Of a stretch of DNA of 64,000 nucleotides, positions 52,834 to 61,718 are shown piece by piece (the first letter of the stretch is position 1; the number at the start of each line of letters is the position of its first letter). Both the position numbers and the translations under genes were made by a program. The stretch is from Brevibacterium oceani (GTDB lineage Bacteria > Actinomycetota > Actinomycetes > Actinomycetales > Brevibacteriaceae): NCBI RefSeq assembly GCF_013623835.1, contig NZ_JABKDE010000003.1, positions 310,001 through 374,000 of the forward strand, written 5' to 3'. The notes under the pieces are model-generated. The model was given only the letters and a program-made list of their open reading frames with translations, made no database searches and had not been told where the DNA came from.

Positions 52834-55272
52834 TCACCGCCCCACGAGGTCGAGTCCGGCGCGCACGATAGAGTCCGTGTCGATCCCGTGGATCGCATAG
52901 GCCTCCCCCACCGAGGATGCCTGACCGAATTCGGTGACCCCGAGGTTCCGTGTGCGGTCCCCGCGCACTCCGGAGAGGAACGCGAAAGTGTGCGGGTGCC
53001 CGTCGAGGACGGTGACCAGTGGTGCCGGATGGTCTGCGGGGAAGAGTTCATCTGCGATGGCCGAGCGGACACTCGAGCGGACCTGAGACCGATCCTGCAC
53101 CGACCGGAACACCTTCGACGGTGAGCTGAGGCAGACGATCCCGGCCCGGACGCCCAGGGATTCCAGTCGAGCCGCCGCCGCGATCACCTCGGTCATGATG
53201 GCCCCGACGCCGACGAGGGTGACCTCGTCCTCGGCGGCCGGTCTGGCGGAGAGCCGGTAGCCGCCGGCGATGACCTGGTCACGGCGGCGTTCCCGCAGCA
53301 GCGGATCTTCGGGCACACCTGCGAGCTCCTGCGCTACCGGTCTCGTCGTCAGCCGGAAGTAGGCGGAGTCGCCGTCCGGGTCCGCGAGTTCGCGCAGCGC
53401 TTCGAGCAGGGTCCACTCGAGGTCCTGGGCGAAAGCGGGCTCCCAGCTCGTCAGGCCCGGGATCTCCAGAGTCACCGAAGGTGTGTTGAACGACTGGTGA
53501 GCCCCGCCTTCCGGCGCGAGCGACACACCCGAGGGCGTGCCTACCATGATCGAACGCCCACCCGCGTAGAGGCTGAAGGTCCAGGGCTCCAGGGCCCGGT
53601 TGATGAAGGGATCGTAGATCGTGGCGATCGGCAGCAGCGGCTGTCCCCAGCGCTGCCCGGTGGACCCGAGCTCTCCAGCCAGGGAGACGAGATTGACCTC
53701 GGCGATGCCGAGTTCGATGTGCTGTCCGCTCGTGCCCTCCTGCCACCGCAGCACTCGTTCCCGGTCATCGGAGAACCAGTCATGCCGGCCTGCCGGGGAC
53801 CAGATCCCGGTCTTGTTGATCCATCCGCCGAGGTTCGTCGACGTCGCGACGTCCGGTGACAGGGTCACAACCCGCTGGGCCACCTCGGGGGCGACGTGCT
53901 TGAGGTCGGAGAGGAACCGCCCCAGCGCCGCCTGCGTGGAGATCTGCGGTCGCGGGGTGAATCCCAGTTCGGCAGGCACTGCGGCCACGGCATGGCCGGT
54001 CACCGGCTCCCGTCGCAGCCGCTGCGCGGTCTCGGCACAGAACCGGCCGGCCGGGGTGTCCGGAGCGAAGGTGACCCACGGGTCATCGAGGTCCATCCCC
54101 GAGGCGGCCGCGAGCTCGCGCATCTGCGCTTCGGTCAGCTGCGCGGCATGGTTGCCGGGATGGCCCTCCGTGGCCAGCCCCTTGCCTTTGATCGTGTAGG
54201 CGAAGACCACCGTCGGCCGGTCGTCGTCGATCGCGTCGAACGTCGACACGAGCTGGCCGAGGTCATGTCCACCCAGGTCACGGATGAGGGAGGCGAGACC
54301 GTCCGCGTCGAAGCCGTCGATGACCGCGGACAGGGCGGCCGCCTCGGTGTCGGTGAGACCCGAGAGCAGCCGGTCGTGGATCTCGGACGGATGGGCGCGC
54401 AGCAGCCGCTGGTATTCGGGATTGGGCATCCGCACGAGCCGATTCTTGAGCGCCTCGCCGCCGGGGGCTGCGAACACGGCTTCGAGTCGGCGCCCCCACG
54501 GGCAGGTGAGCACCTGCCACCCGGCGGCATCGAACATGCCCTGCAAACGACGGATCTGGACATCGGGAATGACCCGATCGAGCGACTGCCGGTTGAGGTC
54601 GACGATCCACACGATCTCGCCGAGGCTGCGCACCTCCGGATCGATGATCGCCTCCCAAACCGCCCCCTCGTCCATCTCCGCGTCGCCGAGCAGGGAGTAG
54701 AACCGGCCGGCTTCCGGGGTCTCGGGGAACCGGTCGGAGACGTAGCGGTGGGACAGGGCTGCCCAGATGGGGGCGGTCGCGCCGATGCCCACGGAACCGG
54801 TGGAGAAGTCCACCGTGTCCGGGTCCTTCGTCCGTGACGGGTAGGGCTGGAGTCCCCCGCGGCTGCGCAGGGTGTCGAGGAATTCCTCGCCGAGGTCTCC
54901 GAGCAGATAGTTGATCGCGTGGAGGACCGGCGAGGCATGGGGTTTGACCGAGACGCGGTCAATGGCGCGCAGTCGGGTGAACCACAGCGCCGTCATGATC
55001 CCGGTCATCGAGGCCGACGAGGACTGGTGACCGCCGACCTTGACCCCGTCCGGGTTGATCCGGCCGCGGTTGGCACGGTCGATGATCGAGGTCGCCAGCC
55101 ACAGCACGCGCTGGGCGATCTCGTCGAGGATCTCATCGTCTCCCGAGGTCGAAGCCCGCAGCGGTCGGTCGTTCGTCCCGGGCGGGCTGACCTGCAGGGA
55201 GGTCTCGAATTGGTGGCGGTCCGTGTCCTGAGCCGCCGACTCTCGCGCAGTCGCCTCCTGTGCGGTGCTCAT
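52834..55272 (-). CDS. Pyruvate dehydrogenase E1-like (AceE-type) 2-oxo acid decarboxylase
   Basis: 812 residues, against about 900 for AceE. All three transketolase-type domains are present: GGHQSSSASMTGIMTALWF and the thiamine motif GDAEMDEGAVWEAI...IVWIVDLNRQSLD, then HIELGIAEVNLVSLAGELG with TPSGVSLAPEGGAHQSF, and a C-terminal domain. It is separated by 2 bp from ACC deaminase, whose product is 2-oxobutyrate, so a role in decarboxylating 2-oxobutyrate (to propionyl units) is likely. No E2 or E3 is linked; it might use the housekeeping complex or act alone. Confidence 0.82.
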   Translation of the reverse strand: MSTAQEATARESAAQDTDRHQFETSLQVSPPGTNDRPLRASTSGDDEILDEIAQRVLWLATSIIDRANRGRINPDGVKVGGHQSSSASMTGIMTALWFTRLRAIDRVSVKPHASPVLHAINYLLGDLGEEFLDTLRSRGGLQPYPSRTKDPDTVDFSTGSVGIGATAPIWAALSHRYVSDRFPETPEAGRFYSLLGDAEMDEGAVWEAIIDPEVRSLGEIVWIVDLNRQSLDRVIPDVQIRRLQGMFDAAGWQVLTCPWGRRLEAVFAAPGGEALKNRLVRMPNPEYQRLLRAHPSEIHDRLLSGLTDTEAAALSAVIDGFDADGLASLIRDLGGHDLGQLVSTFDAIDDDRPTVVFAYTIKGKGLATEGHPGNHAAQLTEAQMRELAAASGMDLDDPWVTFAPDTPAGRFCAETAQRLRREPVTGHAVAAVPAELGFTPRPQISTQAALGRFLSDLKHVAPEVAQRVVTLSPDVATSTNLGGWINKTGIWSPAGRHDWFSDDRERVLRWQEGTSGQHIELGIAEVNLVSLAGELGSTGQRWGQPLLPIATIYDPFINRALEPWTFSLYAGGRSIMVGTPSGVSLAPEGGAHQSFNTPSVTLEIPGLTSWEPAFAQDLEWTLLEALRELADPDGDSAYFRLTTRPVAQELAGVPEDPLLRERRRDQVIAGGYRLSARPAAEDEVTLVGVGAIMTEVIAAAARLESLGVRAGIVCLSSPSKVFRSVQDRSQVRSSVRSAIADELFPADHPAPLVTVLDGHPHTFAFLSGVRGDRTRNLGVTEFGQASSVGEAYAIHGIDTDSIVRAGLDLVGR

Positions 55273-55274
55273 CG

Positions 55275-56291
55275 TCAGAAGATCGAGGAGTAGGCGTTGA
55301 GTGCGAGCTGTCCGCCGAGGTGGGCGTAGAGGACGGTGGAATCCCTGCCGATCGTGCCGTCTCCGACGAGGTCGAGGAGCCCTGCCATCGACTTGCCCTC
55401 GTAGACGGGGTCGAGGATGACGCCTTCGAGCTGGGCGGCGGTGCGGATCGCGTTCACGGTCGTCTCGTCGGGGATGCCGTAGGCCGGGCCTTCCCAGCCG
55501 GTGCGGATATCGACGTCGCCGTCGGTGATCTCACGCCCGAGGCCGATGAGTTCGGCAGTGGTGTTCGCGATCCTCTTCACCTGGTCGCGGGTCTTCTCGA
55601 TCGTGGCCGAGGCATCGATGCCGATGACCTTGCGAGGGCGTCCGCCGGCGGCTTCGAGAGCCGCGAATCCGGCGATCATTCCGGCATGCGTCGAGCCGGT
55701 CACGGTGCACACGACGATGGTGTCGAAGAAGACGCCGAGCTCCTTCTCCTGTTCGGCGACCTCATACGCCCAGTTCGCAAAGCCCAGTCCGCCGAACTTG
55801 TGCTCGGAGGCGCCGGCCGGGATCGGGTAGGGCCTGCCGCCTGATTCTTCGACCTCGGCCAGGGCGTTCTCCCAGCTCGAGCGGATGCCGATGTCGAATC
55901 CGGCCGAGTCGAGGCGGACGTCGGCTCCCATGATGCGCGAGAGCTCGATGTTGCCGACCTTGTCGTTGACCGGGTCCTCCCAGTCGACCCAGCGTTCCTG
56001 CACGAGGCGCGCCTTCAGCCCCAGGTGAGCGGCGACGGCGGCGACCTGGCGGGTGTGGTTGGACTGGTAGCCGCCGATGGACACGAGGGTGTCCGCACCC
56101 GAGGCGAGGATGTCGGGAACGATGTACTCGAGCTTGCGGGTCTTGTTGCCGCCGAAGGCGAGTCCTGAGTTGACGTCTTCCCGTTTGGCCCAGATGCGGG
56201 CCCCGCCGAGGTGGTCGCTCAGTCGCGAAAGCTCGTGCACTGGGCTCGGACCGAAGGTGAGTGGGTAGCGTTCGAAGTCGGTGATGGCCAT
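55275..56291 (-). CDS. acdS: 1-aminocyclopropane-1-carboxylate (ACC) deaminase
   Basis: 338 residues from the ATG at 56291, the exact length of the Pseudomonas enzyme. Sequence follows it closely: [45 protein letters not shown] with Schiff-base K50, [21 protein letters not shown], and [11 protein letters not shown] holding the Tyr-Glu pair that separates ACC deaminases from D-cysteine desulfhydrases. It opens ACC to 2-oxobutyrate and ammonia, lowering plant ethylene or feeding on ACC. First gene of an operon with the E1-like enzyme, divergent from a GntR regulator. Confidence 0.88.
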   Translation of the reverse strand: MAITDFERYPLTFGPSPVHELSRLSDHLGGARIWAKREDVNSGLAFGGNKTRKLEYIVPDILASGADTLVSIGGYQSNHTRQVAAVAAHLGLKARLVQERWVDWEDPVNDKVGNIELSRIMGADVRLDSAGFDIGIRSSWENALAEVEESGGRPYPIPAGASEHKFGGLGFANWAYEVAEQEKELGVFFDTIVVCTVTGSTHAGMIAGFAALEAAGGRPRKVIGIDASATIEKTRDQVKRIANTTAELIGLGREITDGDVDIRTGWEGPAYGIPDETTVNAIRTAAQLEGVILDPVYEGKSMAGLLDLVGDGTIGRDSTVLYAHLGGQLALNAYSSIF

Positions 56292-56370
56292 GATGTCCTC
56301 TGTTCTCTGAAACGTTCGCTTCGGGGCGATCGCTCTCTCGTGCGATGTGTCCTGGATCGCATCCAGTGAT

Positions 56371-56386
56371 ATGCAATATATTGCAT
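56371..56386. promoter_or_regulatory. Perfect 16-bp operator ATGCAATATATTGCAT
   Basis: It lies between acdS and the divergent GntR, 80 bp from acdS and 84 bp from the GntR start. A TACAAT box (56399-56404) on the plus strand follows it. The symmetrical AT-centred form is typical of GntR/FCD operators. Confidence 0.75.
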
Positions 56387-56469
56387 TCTGCTGATGGTTA
56401 CAATGGGTCAGAGTTCGAGTCCCATCCCGCGGGACGAGACCTGCCCACTCAGAGACAAGGTGACCGAGC

Positions 56470-57129
56470 GTGCCGATCCCCACGGATTCCCCCGCCCCGC
56501 AGCGCAGCCTGCTGCGCGATAACGTCTATCGGTCGATCCGCGACGCCATCGTCCGCGGCCAGCTCGCCCCGGGGGAACAGCTGCGCGATCAGGAGCTCGG
56601 CGCCTGGCTCCAGGTGTCCAGAACCCCCGTGCGCGAGGCGCTCCAACGGTTGGCGCAGGCCGGACTCGTCGTGGCGGAGCCGGGCCGGATGACGCGCGTG
56701 GCCCCTGAGGATCCGGAACTCATCCTCGCGGCCCGGCAGATCGCCTCCGAACTCCACGGTCTAGCGGTCGACCTCGCCTTTCCCTCCCTCGACGAGGTGG
56801 CTCTGAATGAGATGGAGCAGGCGAACGGCCGATTGAGCGCGGCCCTCGCGACCGGCGATGCCGAGGCGGCGATTGCGGCCGATGACGACTTCCACGAGGT
56901 GGCCCTCACTCGATCCGGGAATCCCCTCATTCCCGATCACCTCGAGGTCGTCACCGCCACTCTGCGCCGAGCGGAGTTCCTGCACTTCGAATCGGTGAAG
57001 GGATCAGCCTCTCCGGAGCAGCACACCGAGATCATCGCCGCCGTCGGTGCCGGCGAGCAGGCGCATGCCGTCGCACTGACAAAGGCGAACTGGTCGACCA
57101 TCGAAGGGGATTCGCCGCAGAGCAACTGA
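56470..57129 (+). CDS. GntR/FCD-family regulator of acdS (probable)
   Basis: 219 residues from a GTG at 56470 (AAGGTGA upstream). Winged helix at about 15-80 ([55 protein letters not shown]) and an FCD domain ([18 protein letters not shown] ... [17 protein letters not shown]) with the expected Asp/His metal ligands. Divergent from acdS across a perfect palindrome. Known acdS genes are usually controlled by an Lrp-type AcdR, so GntR control is a variation. Confidence 0.82.
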   Translation: MPIPTDSPAPQRSLLRDNVYRSIRDAIVRGQLAPGEQLRDQELGAWLQVSRTPVREALQRLAQAGLVVAEPGRMTRVAPEDPELILAARQIASELHGLAVDLAFPSLDEVALNEMEQANGRLSAALATGDAEAAIAADDDFHEVALTRSGNPLIPDHLEVVTATLRRAEFLHFESVKGSASPEQHTEIIAAVGAGEQAHAVALTKANWSTIEGDSPQSN

Positions 57130-57165
57130 CGCCGACGAGCGCATACAGCGGATCGCTGCTCTTCT

Positions 57166-57180
57166 AGTCATCTGATGACT
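57166..57180. promoter_or_regulatory. Operator AGTCAT-CTG-ATGACT before the esterase
   Basis: Perfect 6-bp arms. Thirteen of sixteen bases recur at 58364-58379, before the GntR-creatininase operon, so one regulator probably binds both. Confidence 0.65.
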
Positions 57181-57226
57181 TGTGCTAGAGTCCTCACCAC
57201 GATCACCGACGATCAAAGGACTGACG

Positions 57227-58279
57227 ATGTCATCAATGACGAAACGCATCACGACCGCCCTGCTCGCGACCGCCGCGAGCGCTGCTCTGCTGACGGGCAC
57301 AGCTGCGGCCTCAGGAATGCCCGCCACCACACAGACCGCACCTGCGCATTCTGCCGCCGCTCAAACCATCGGCAAGAAAGCATCGACGATACCGGCCGCC
57401 CCGTCGGCCGGCTGCGGCACCGAGCAGACCCCGGGCAACGACGAACGGAGCATCACCTCGGGCGGCAAGGAGCGGAGCTATCGGATCAACATCCCCCGCG
57501 ACTATGACGCCTCGACCCCGCTGCCGCTCGTCCTCGGGTTCCACGGCAACGGCTCCGACGGGGCCGAGTTCCAGAACTACACGGGCCTGCCGACCCTGCC
57601 GGCGATCACCGTCTTCCCCGACGGCGATCTCAACGACGGCAAACGATCCTGGCAGGGCGCCCCCTATGCCAGCGGCGCCGATGACGTCGCATTCACTGCC
57701 GATATGCTCGATTCGATCGAATCCGAACACTGCATCGACCTCAATCGCGTCTTCGCCACCGGCAAGTCGAACGGCGGCGGCATGGTCTCCGTGCTCGCCT
57801 GCCACCTGCGCGATCGCTTCTCGGCCTTCGCTCCCGTCGCCGGCGCCTACTACCCGCAGTCGACCGAGGACTGCGACGACAAGACGCCGACACCGGTCCT
57901 CGCGATCCACGGCACCGGCGATGAGACCATGCACTACGAGGGCGGCCACCGGCAGGGCGAGGACTATCCGGGAGTGCGCGAGTGGATCCAGCCCTGGGTC
58001 GACGCTGCGGGCTGCCGCGTGATGACCGAACGCAACGTCGGGCGGAAGGGCGAGGACGTCACCCGCACGCGCTGGAAGAAGTGCGACGGACCGGCCGGGA
58101 AGCACCCGGGAGAGGCGGCCGAGGTCGAACTCTATTCCGTCGCCGACGGCGGTCACGTCTGGCCCGGTGAGATCGTCTACAGCGGCGGCGGCTACGTCAC
58201 CGAACACTTCTCGGCCACAGATACGGTCTGGGACTTCTTCGACAGCCACCCGGGGCCAACACAGGGACCGACCAAGTGA
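57227..58279 (+). CDS. Secreted esterase (LpqC / PHB depolymerase-like, CE1)
   Basis: 350 residues from the ATG at 57227 (AAAGGA at 6 nt). Signal peptide: basic MSSMTKR, hydrophobic core to about residue 30, cleavage near ASGMPA. The mature enzyme has the alpha/beta-hydrolase plan of secreted feruloyl/PHB esterases: LVLGFHGNGSD oxyanion loop, nucleophile in GKSNGGGMVSVLAC, acid in AIHGTGDETMHY, and histidine in ADGGHVWPG. Paired cysteines (SAGCGT, SEHCID, EDCDD, AAGCR, KKCDG) suggest disulfides. Its operator is shared with the following GntR operon, so its product is probably consumed by that pathway. Confidence 0.82.
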   Translation: MSSMTKRITTALLATAASAALLTGTAAASGMPATTQTAPAHSAAAQTIGKKASTIPAAPSAGCGTEQTPGNDERSITSGGKERSYRINIPRDYDASTPLPLVLGFHGNGSDGAEFQNYTGLPTLPAITVFPDGDLNDGKRSWQGAPYASGADDVAFTADMLDSIESEHCIDLNRVFATGKSNGGGMVSVLACHLRDRFSAFAPVAGAYYPQSTEDCDDKTPTPVLAIHGTGDETMHYEGGHRQGEDYPGVREWIQPWVDAAGCRVMTERNVGRKGEDVTRTRWKKCDGPAGKHPGEAAEVELYSVADGGHVWPGEIVYSGGGYVTEHFSATDTVWDFFDSHPGPTQGPTK

Positions 58280-58344
58280 CCACGAAGCACCACCCCCGGA
58301 GCCGACTCGACAGCGACCATCTGGGCCGCGGCCAGAAGTGACCG

Positions 58345-58378
58345 TTGACACATTCGATCCCAAAGTGATTAGATGACT
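58345..58378 (+). promoter_or_regulatory. Promoter and overlapping operator of the GntR-creatininase-AbgT operon
   Basis: TTGACA (58345-58350) and TTAGAT (58369-58374), spacer 18 bp. The operator AGTGAT-TAG-ATGACT (58364-58378) covers the -10 box. Confidence 0.7.
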
Positions 58379-58400
58379 TAAACACTTGAAGGAGAGTGCC

Positions 58401-59123
58401 ATGCCAGCATCCATCGGACTCGTCGAACGCCTCACCCGCGAGATCGTCGAGACCATCCGCACCGAGAACCTCCAGCCCGGCCAGAGCCTGCCTTCGGCGA
58501 AGGTCCTCGCCGAGCGGTTCGAGGTCACCGTGCCCACCGTCCGCGAGGCGCTGCGCCGTCTCGAGGCCACCGGTTCGGTCGAGCTCAAGCACGGTTCGGG
58601 CACCTACGTTCGGGAGGCGATCAACCGCCGCATCCTCGACAATCCGCACTATGTGCCCGTGGACCTCGCCGCAGCCATCGAGCTCCTCGACGCGCGCATC
58701 GCCATCGAACCCGGCATCGCCGAGCTCGCCGCCTCCGTCCAGGACTCCGACGCCGTGACCTCGATGACCTCGGCACTCGACAATGCCCTCCAGGTCGAGA
58801 CCGCCGTACCGGCCGGACACTTCCACGTCGAGCTCGCCCGGGCCTCGGGCAACCGCGCCCTGCACGAGATGCTCGTGTCCCTGCTCGCGATCCACTCGCG
58901 CACTCAACAGGCGGCACGCACCACCTACGACCGCCTGCGCGACCACGACGAGCACGCCGACATCCTCGACGCGATCCGCCGCGGCGACGGCTTCGAAGCC
59001 GCCCACCGCACGCGCAAACACCTCGAGGCGATCAAGGCCACGGTCCTCGCCGACTGGAACGACGACGCCGAACCTGACACCGAACGACCCCAGGAACCTG
59101 ACACAGAAGGGCCCCAGCGATGA
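58401..59123 (+). CDS. GntR/FCD-family regulator
   Basis: 240 residues from the ATG at 58401 (GAAGGAG at 7 nt). Winged helix (IGLVERLTREIVETIRTENLQPGQSLPSAKVLAERFEVTVPTVREALRRLEATGSVELKHGSGTYVRE) and an FCD domain (RIAIEPGIAELAASV; AGHFHVELARASGNRALHEML; RDHDEHADILDAIRRGDGFEA). It heads its own operon, its stop overlapping creatininase (ATGA), and its promoter contains the operator also found before the secreted esterase. It therefore probably represses both. Confidence 0.85.
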   Translation: MPASIGLVERLTREIVETIRTENLQPGQSLPSAKVLAERFEVTVPTVREALRRLEATGSVELKHGSGTYVREAINRRILDNPHYVPVDLAAAIELLDARIAIEPGIAELAASVQDSDAVTSMTSALDNALQVETAVPAGHFHVELARASGNRALHEMLVSLLAIHSRTQQAARTTYDRLRDHDEHADILDAIRRGDGFEAAHRTRKHLEAIKATVLADWNDDAEPDTERPQEPDTEGPQR

Positions 59124-59980
59124 CCCGCCCCACGCTCACGGGCATCCGCCCGCACGTCCGTGACTACGCCGAACTCACCTCTCTCGAGGTCGAGGTGGCC
59201 AAGGAGCGCAGCAGCCTGCTCATCCTGCCGGTCGGCGCGACCGAACAGCACGGCGACGGCCTGCCGCTGGGCACCGACAGCATCCGCGCGGACCACGTCG
59301 CCCGCGCCGTCGTCGACCGCCTCCACCAAACAGACCGTCTCCACGAAGCAGACCTCCTCCACGAAGCGGACGGCCACGACGCAGGCGACGCGTCCGGCAG
59401 CGCCTTCGTTCTGCCGAGCATCGACTACGGCGTCTCCCCGCACCACCGGTTCCTGCCCGGCACCGTCAACATCGGGCCCCGACTCTTCGTCGACCTCGTC
59501 ACCTCGGTGGCGAGCCAGCTCGCCGACGCGGGCTTCGACAAGATCCTCGTCATCACCGGCCACGGCGGAAACATGGCCGCGCTCGGAGTCGCCCAGCAGA
59601 CCCTGCTCGGCACCCATCCGGATCTCGTCTTCGCCTACTCCCCCGTCTCCGCCCTGGCGACCTCGTCGACCGCAGCCCTGCCGCGCACCGAAATCAGCGG
59701 CCACTGCGGAGAATCCGAGACCTCGCAGATGCTCGCCATCGACGAACGTCTCGTCGACACCGCCCACCTGAACCCGGGGGCCACGACACTGGCCGATCTC
59801 GACCCGCGGTCACGACTGAGCAGGACGAAGTCGCCGTCGACGGCCGTGACCTTCGACCGCTACGCCGAGAACGGGGTCCTGGGCGACCCACGGACGGCCA
59901 CGGCCACGGCCGGGGAAGGCATCCTCGGCGAGGTCATCGACACACTCGTCGCCTACTGCCGGGAGATGCAGAGACTCTAA
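59120..59980 (+). CDS. Creatininase-family amidohydrolase
   Basis: 286 residues. The family metal site is seen as VGATEQHGDGLPLGTD (Glu, His, Asp), ITGHGGNMAAL, and GHCGESETSQM, where most relatives have GHAGExETS. Characterised members are creatinine amidohydrolase, MftE peptidase and the enzyme that opens the lactam or formamide of FAPy intermediates; the substrate here cannot be assigned. A 25-residue insert with a short imperfect repeat (LHQTDR/LHEADL/LHEADG) at about residues 69-93 is unusual. Coupled to the GntR upstream; AbgT transporter downstream. Confidence 0.82.
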   Translation: MTRPTLTGIRPHVRDYAELTSLEVEVAKERSSLLILPVGATEQHGDGLPLGTDSIRADHVARAVVDRLHQTDRLHEADLLHEADGHDAGDASGSAFVLPSIDYGVSPHHRFLPGTVNIGPRLFVDLVTSVASQLADAGFDKILVITGHGGNMAALGVAQQTLLGTHPDLVFAYSPVSALATSSTAALPRTEISGHCGESETSQMLAIDERLVDTAHLNPGATTLADLDPRSRLSRTKSPSTAVTFDRYAENGVLGDPRTATATAGEGILGEVIDTLVAYCREMQRL

Positions 59981-60123
59981 CCAGCCCACCGACCCGTCCG
60001 ACCAGCCACCAGACCACCGATCCTTCCAGACCAATGGAGTTCACGGGCCCAGCCGAGTCCTGCCCGAAAACTCCCCCGGACCGGACCGCCAGGACCGATC
60101 CGCCGGACCCTCAGGAGCCCGCC

Positions 60124-61662
60124 ATGGAAACGACCACACCCACCACGAAGAACTCCGAGCAGGAGAAGCTCCCGCTCGTCATCCGCGCCCTCAACGTCAT
60201 CGAGGTCGTCGGCAACAAGCTGCCGAACCCGTTCTGGCTGTTCTGGATCCTCGCCGCGATCCTCGCCGTGTGCAGCCTCATCCTCTCGGCGGTCGGCGCC
60301 GGGGTGAAGGATCCGGGCACCGGCGACTGGACCCCGGTGCACAACCTTCTCAGCGGCGACGGCGTCGCAATGGCCGTGAGCACCGCGCTCGACGCCTACC
60401 AGTCCTTCCCTCCGCTGATCACGATCATGGTCGTCATCATGGGCGTGGCTCTGGCCGAACGCACCGGCCTGCTGTCGACGGCGATGAAGGTCTCGATCGC
60501 CCGGGTCCCCGCCGGACTCATCGTGTTCACCGTCGCGTTCATGGGCACGGTCTCCCACGTCGCCTCGGCGGCGGCCTACGTCATCCTCGTCCCGCTCGGC
60601 GGGATGGTGTTCAAGGCCGTGGGCCGCTCCCCCGTCCTCGGCGTCATCGTCGCCTACACCTCGATCGCCTCCGGCTACGATGCGAGTCCGATCCCGACCC
60701 CCAACGACGCGATCTTCGCGGGCATCACATCCGCCGCTGCGAACATCATCGACCCCGATTACATCGTCACTCCGATCGGCAACTGGTACTTCAACATCGC
60801 CAGTTCCATCCTGCTCGCCGTCGTCATCACCATCGTCACCGAGCTCGTGCTGACCAAGCGCGACAACCTCGAAGCCGATGAGGACGCCGAATACGAAGAC
60901 CTCGTCATCTCCGACAAGGAGCGCAACGCTCTGCGCCTGGCCATGTTCGCCGTCATCGCCGCGGTCATCGCCATCGTCGTCCTCGTCGTCCCCGACGGCG
61001 CCCCGCTGCGCGGCGACGGTCCGTTCGGCGAGTCCCCGTTCCTCACCGGCATCGCCTTCCTCATCGCCCTGCTCTTCGGCATCGGCGGCATCGTCTACGG
61101 CTTCCGCGAGGGCTCGATCGAGACCTGGTCCGACGTCCCGAAGCTCATGGGTCAGGGGCTGGCGTCGATCGCCGGCGTCCTCGTCCTCTTCTTCGCCATC
61201 GCCCAGTTCCTCGAGTACTTCGAGTGGACGAACATCGGCATGCTCGTCTCCGTCTCGGTCTCCGAGCTCTTCACCGGGCTCGGCCTGCCGACCTGGGTCG
61301 TCTTCATCCTCGTCCTGCTCGTCCTCTCGGTCGTCAACGTGCTCATCACCTCCGGTTCGGCGATGTGGGCGATCATGGCCCCGGTCATCGTGCCGCTGCT
61401 CATGCTCCTCGAGGTCCCACCCGAGACCTCGCAGGCGATCTTCCGCATCGCCGACTCCGGCTCGACGGCGATCACCCCGATGAGCCCGTACTTCATCCTC
61501 GCGCTCGGCTTCATGCAGAAGTACCAGAAGAACGCCGGCATCGGCACGCTCGCCTCACACACCCTCCCGCTGGCCGTGTGCATGACGATCAGCTGGAGCC
61601 TGCTGTTCTTCCTCTGGTGGGGCCTGGGCATCCCGCTCGGCCCGGATGCGCCTGTGCGCTGA
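60124..61662 (+). CDS. AbgT-family transporter (p-aminobenzoyl-glutamate type)
   Basis: 512 residues from the ATG at 60124 (GGAG at 6 nt); family length about 510. Hydrophobic throughout, with AbgT motifs: VGNKLPNPFWLFWILAAILA, VASAAAYVILVPLGGMVFKAVGRSPVLGV, SGYDASPIPTPNDAIFAGI, a cytoplasmic acidic loop, GSAMWAIMAPVIVPLLMLL and ADSGSTAITPMSPYF. These carriers import aminoacyl-benzoates or related dipeptide-like acids, or export sulfonamides. Next to creatininase and an M20 amidase gene, uptake of an amide substrate is likely. Confidence 0.88.
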   Translation: METTTPTTKNSEQEKLPLVIRALNVIEVVGNKLPNPFWLFWILAAILAVCSLILSAVGAGVKDPGTGDWTPVHNLLSGDGVAMAVSTALDAYQSFPPLITIMVVIMGVALAERTGLLSTAMKVSIARVPAGLIVFTVAFMGTVSHVASAAAYVILVPLGGMVFKAVGRSPVLGVIVAYTSIASGYDASPIPTPNDAIFAGITSAAANIIDPDYIVTPIGNWYFNIASSILLAVVITIVTELVLTKRDNLEADEDAEYEDLVISDKERNALRLAMFAVIAAVIAIVVLVVPDGAPLRGDGPFGESPFLTGIAFLIALLFGIGGIVYGFREGSIETWSDVPKLMGQGLASIAGVLVLFFAIAQFLEYFEWTNIGMLVSVSVSELFTGLGLPTWVVFILVLLVLSVVNVLITSGSAMWAIMAPVIVPLLMLLEVPPETSQAIFRIADSGSTAITPMSPYFILALGFMQKYQKNAGIGTLASHTLPLAVCMTISWSLLFFLWWGLGIPLGPDAPVR

Positions 61663-61718
61663 TCCCCGGCAGATCGATTGCGGTCCCGACAGATCGATGA
61701 CTGCCATCTGAGGTGGCC

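Noticed and set aside
55275..56291. acdS called as D-cysteine desulfhydrase
   Set aside because: The Tyr-Glu pair in PVYEGKSM and overall similarity favour true ACC deaminase; an assay would still settle it.
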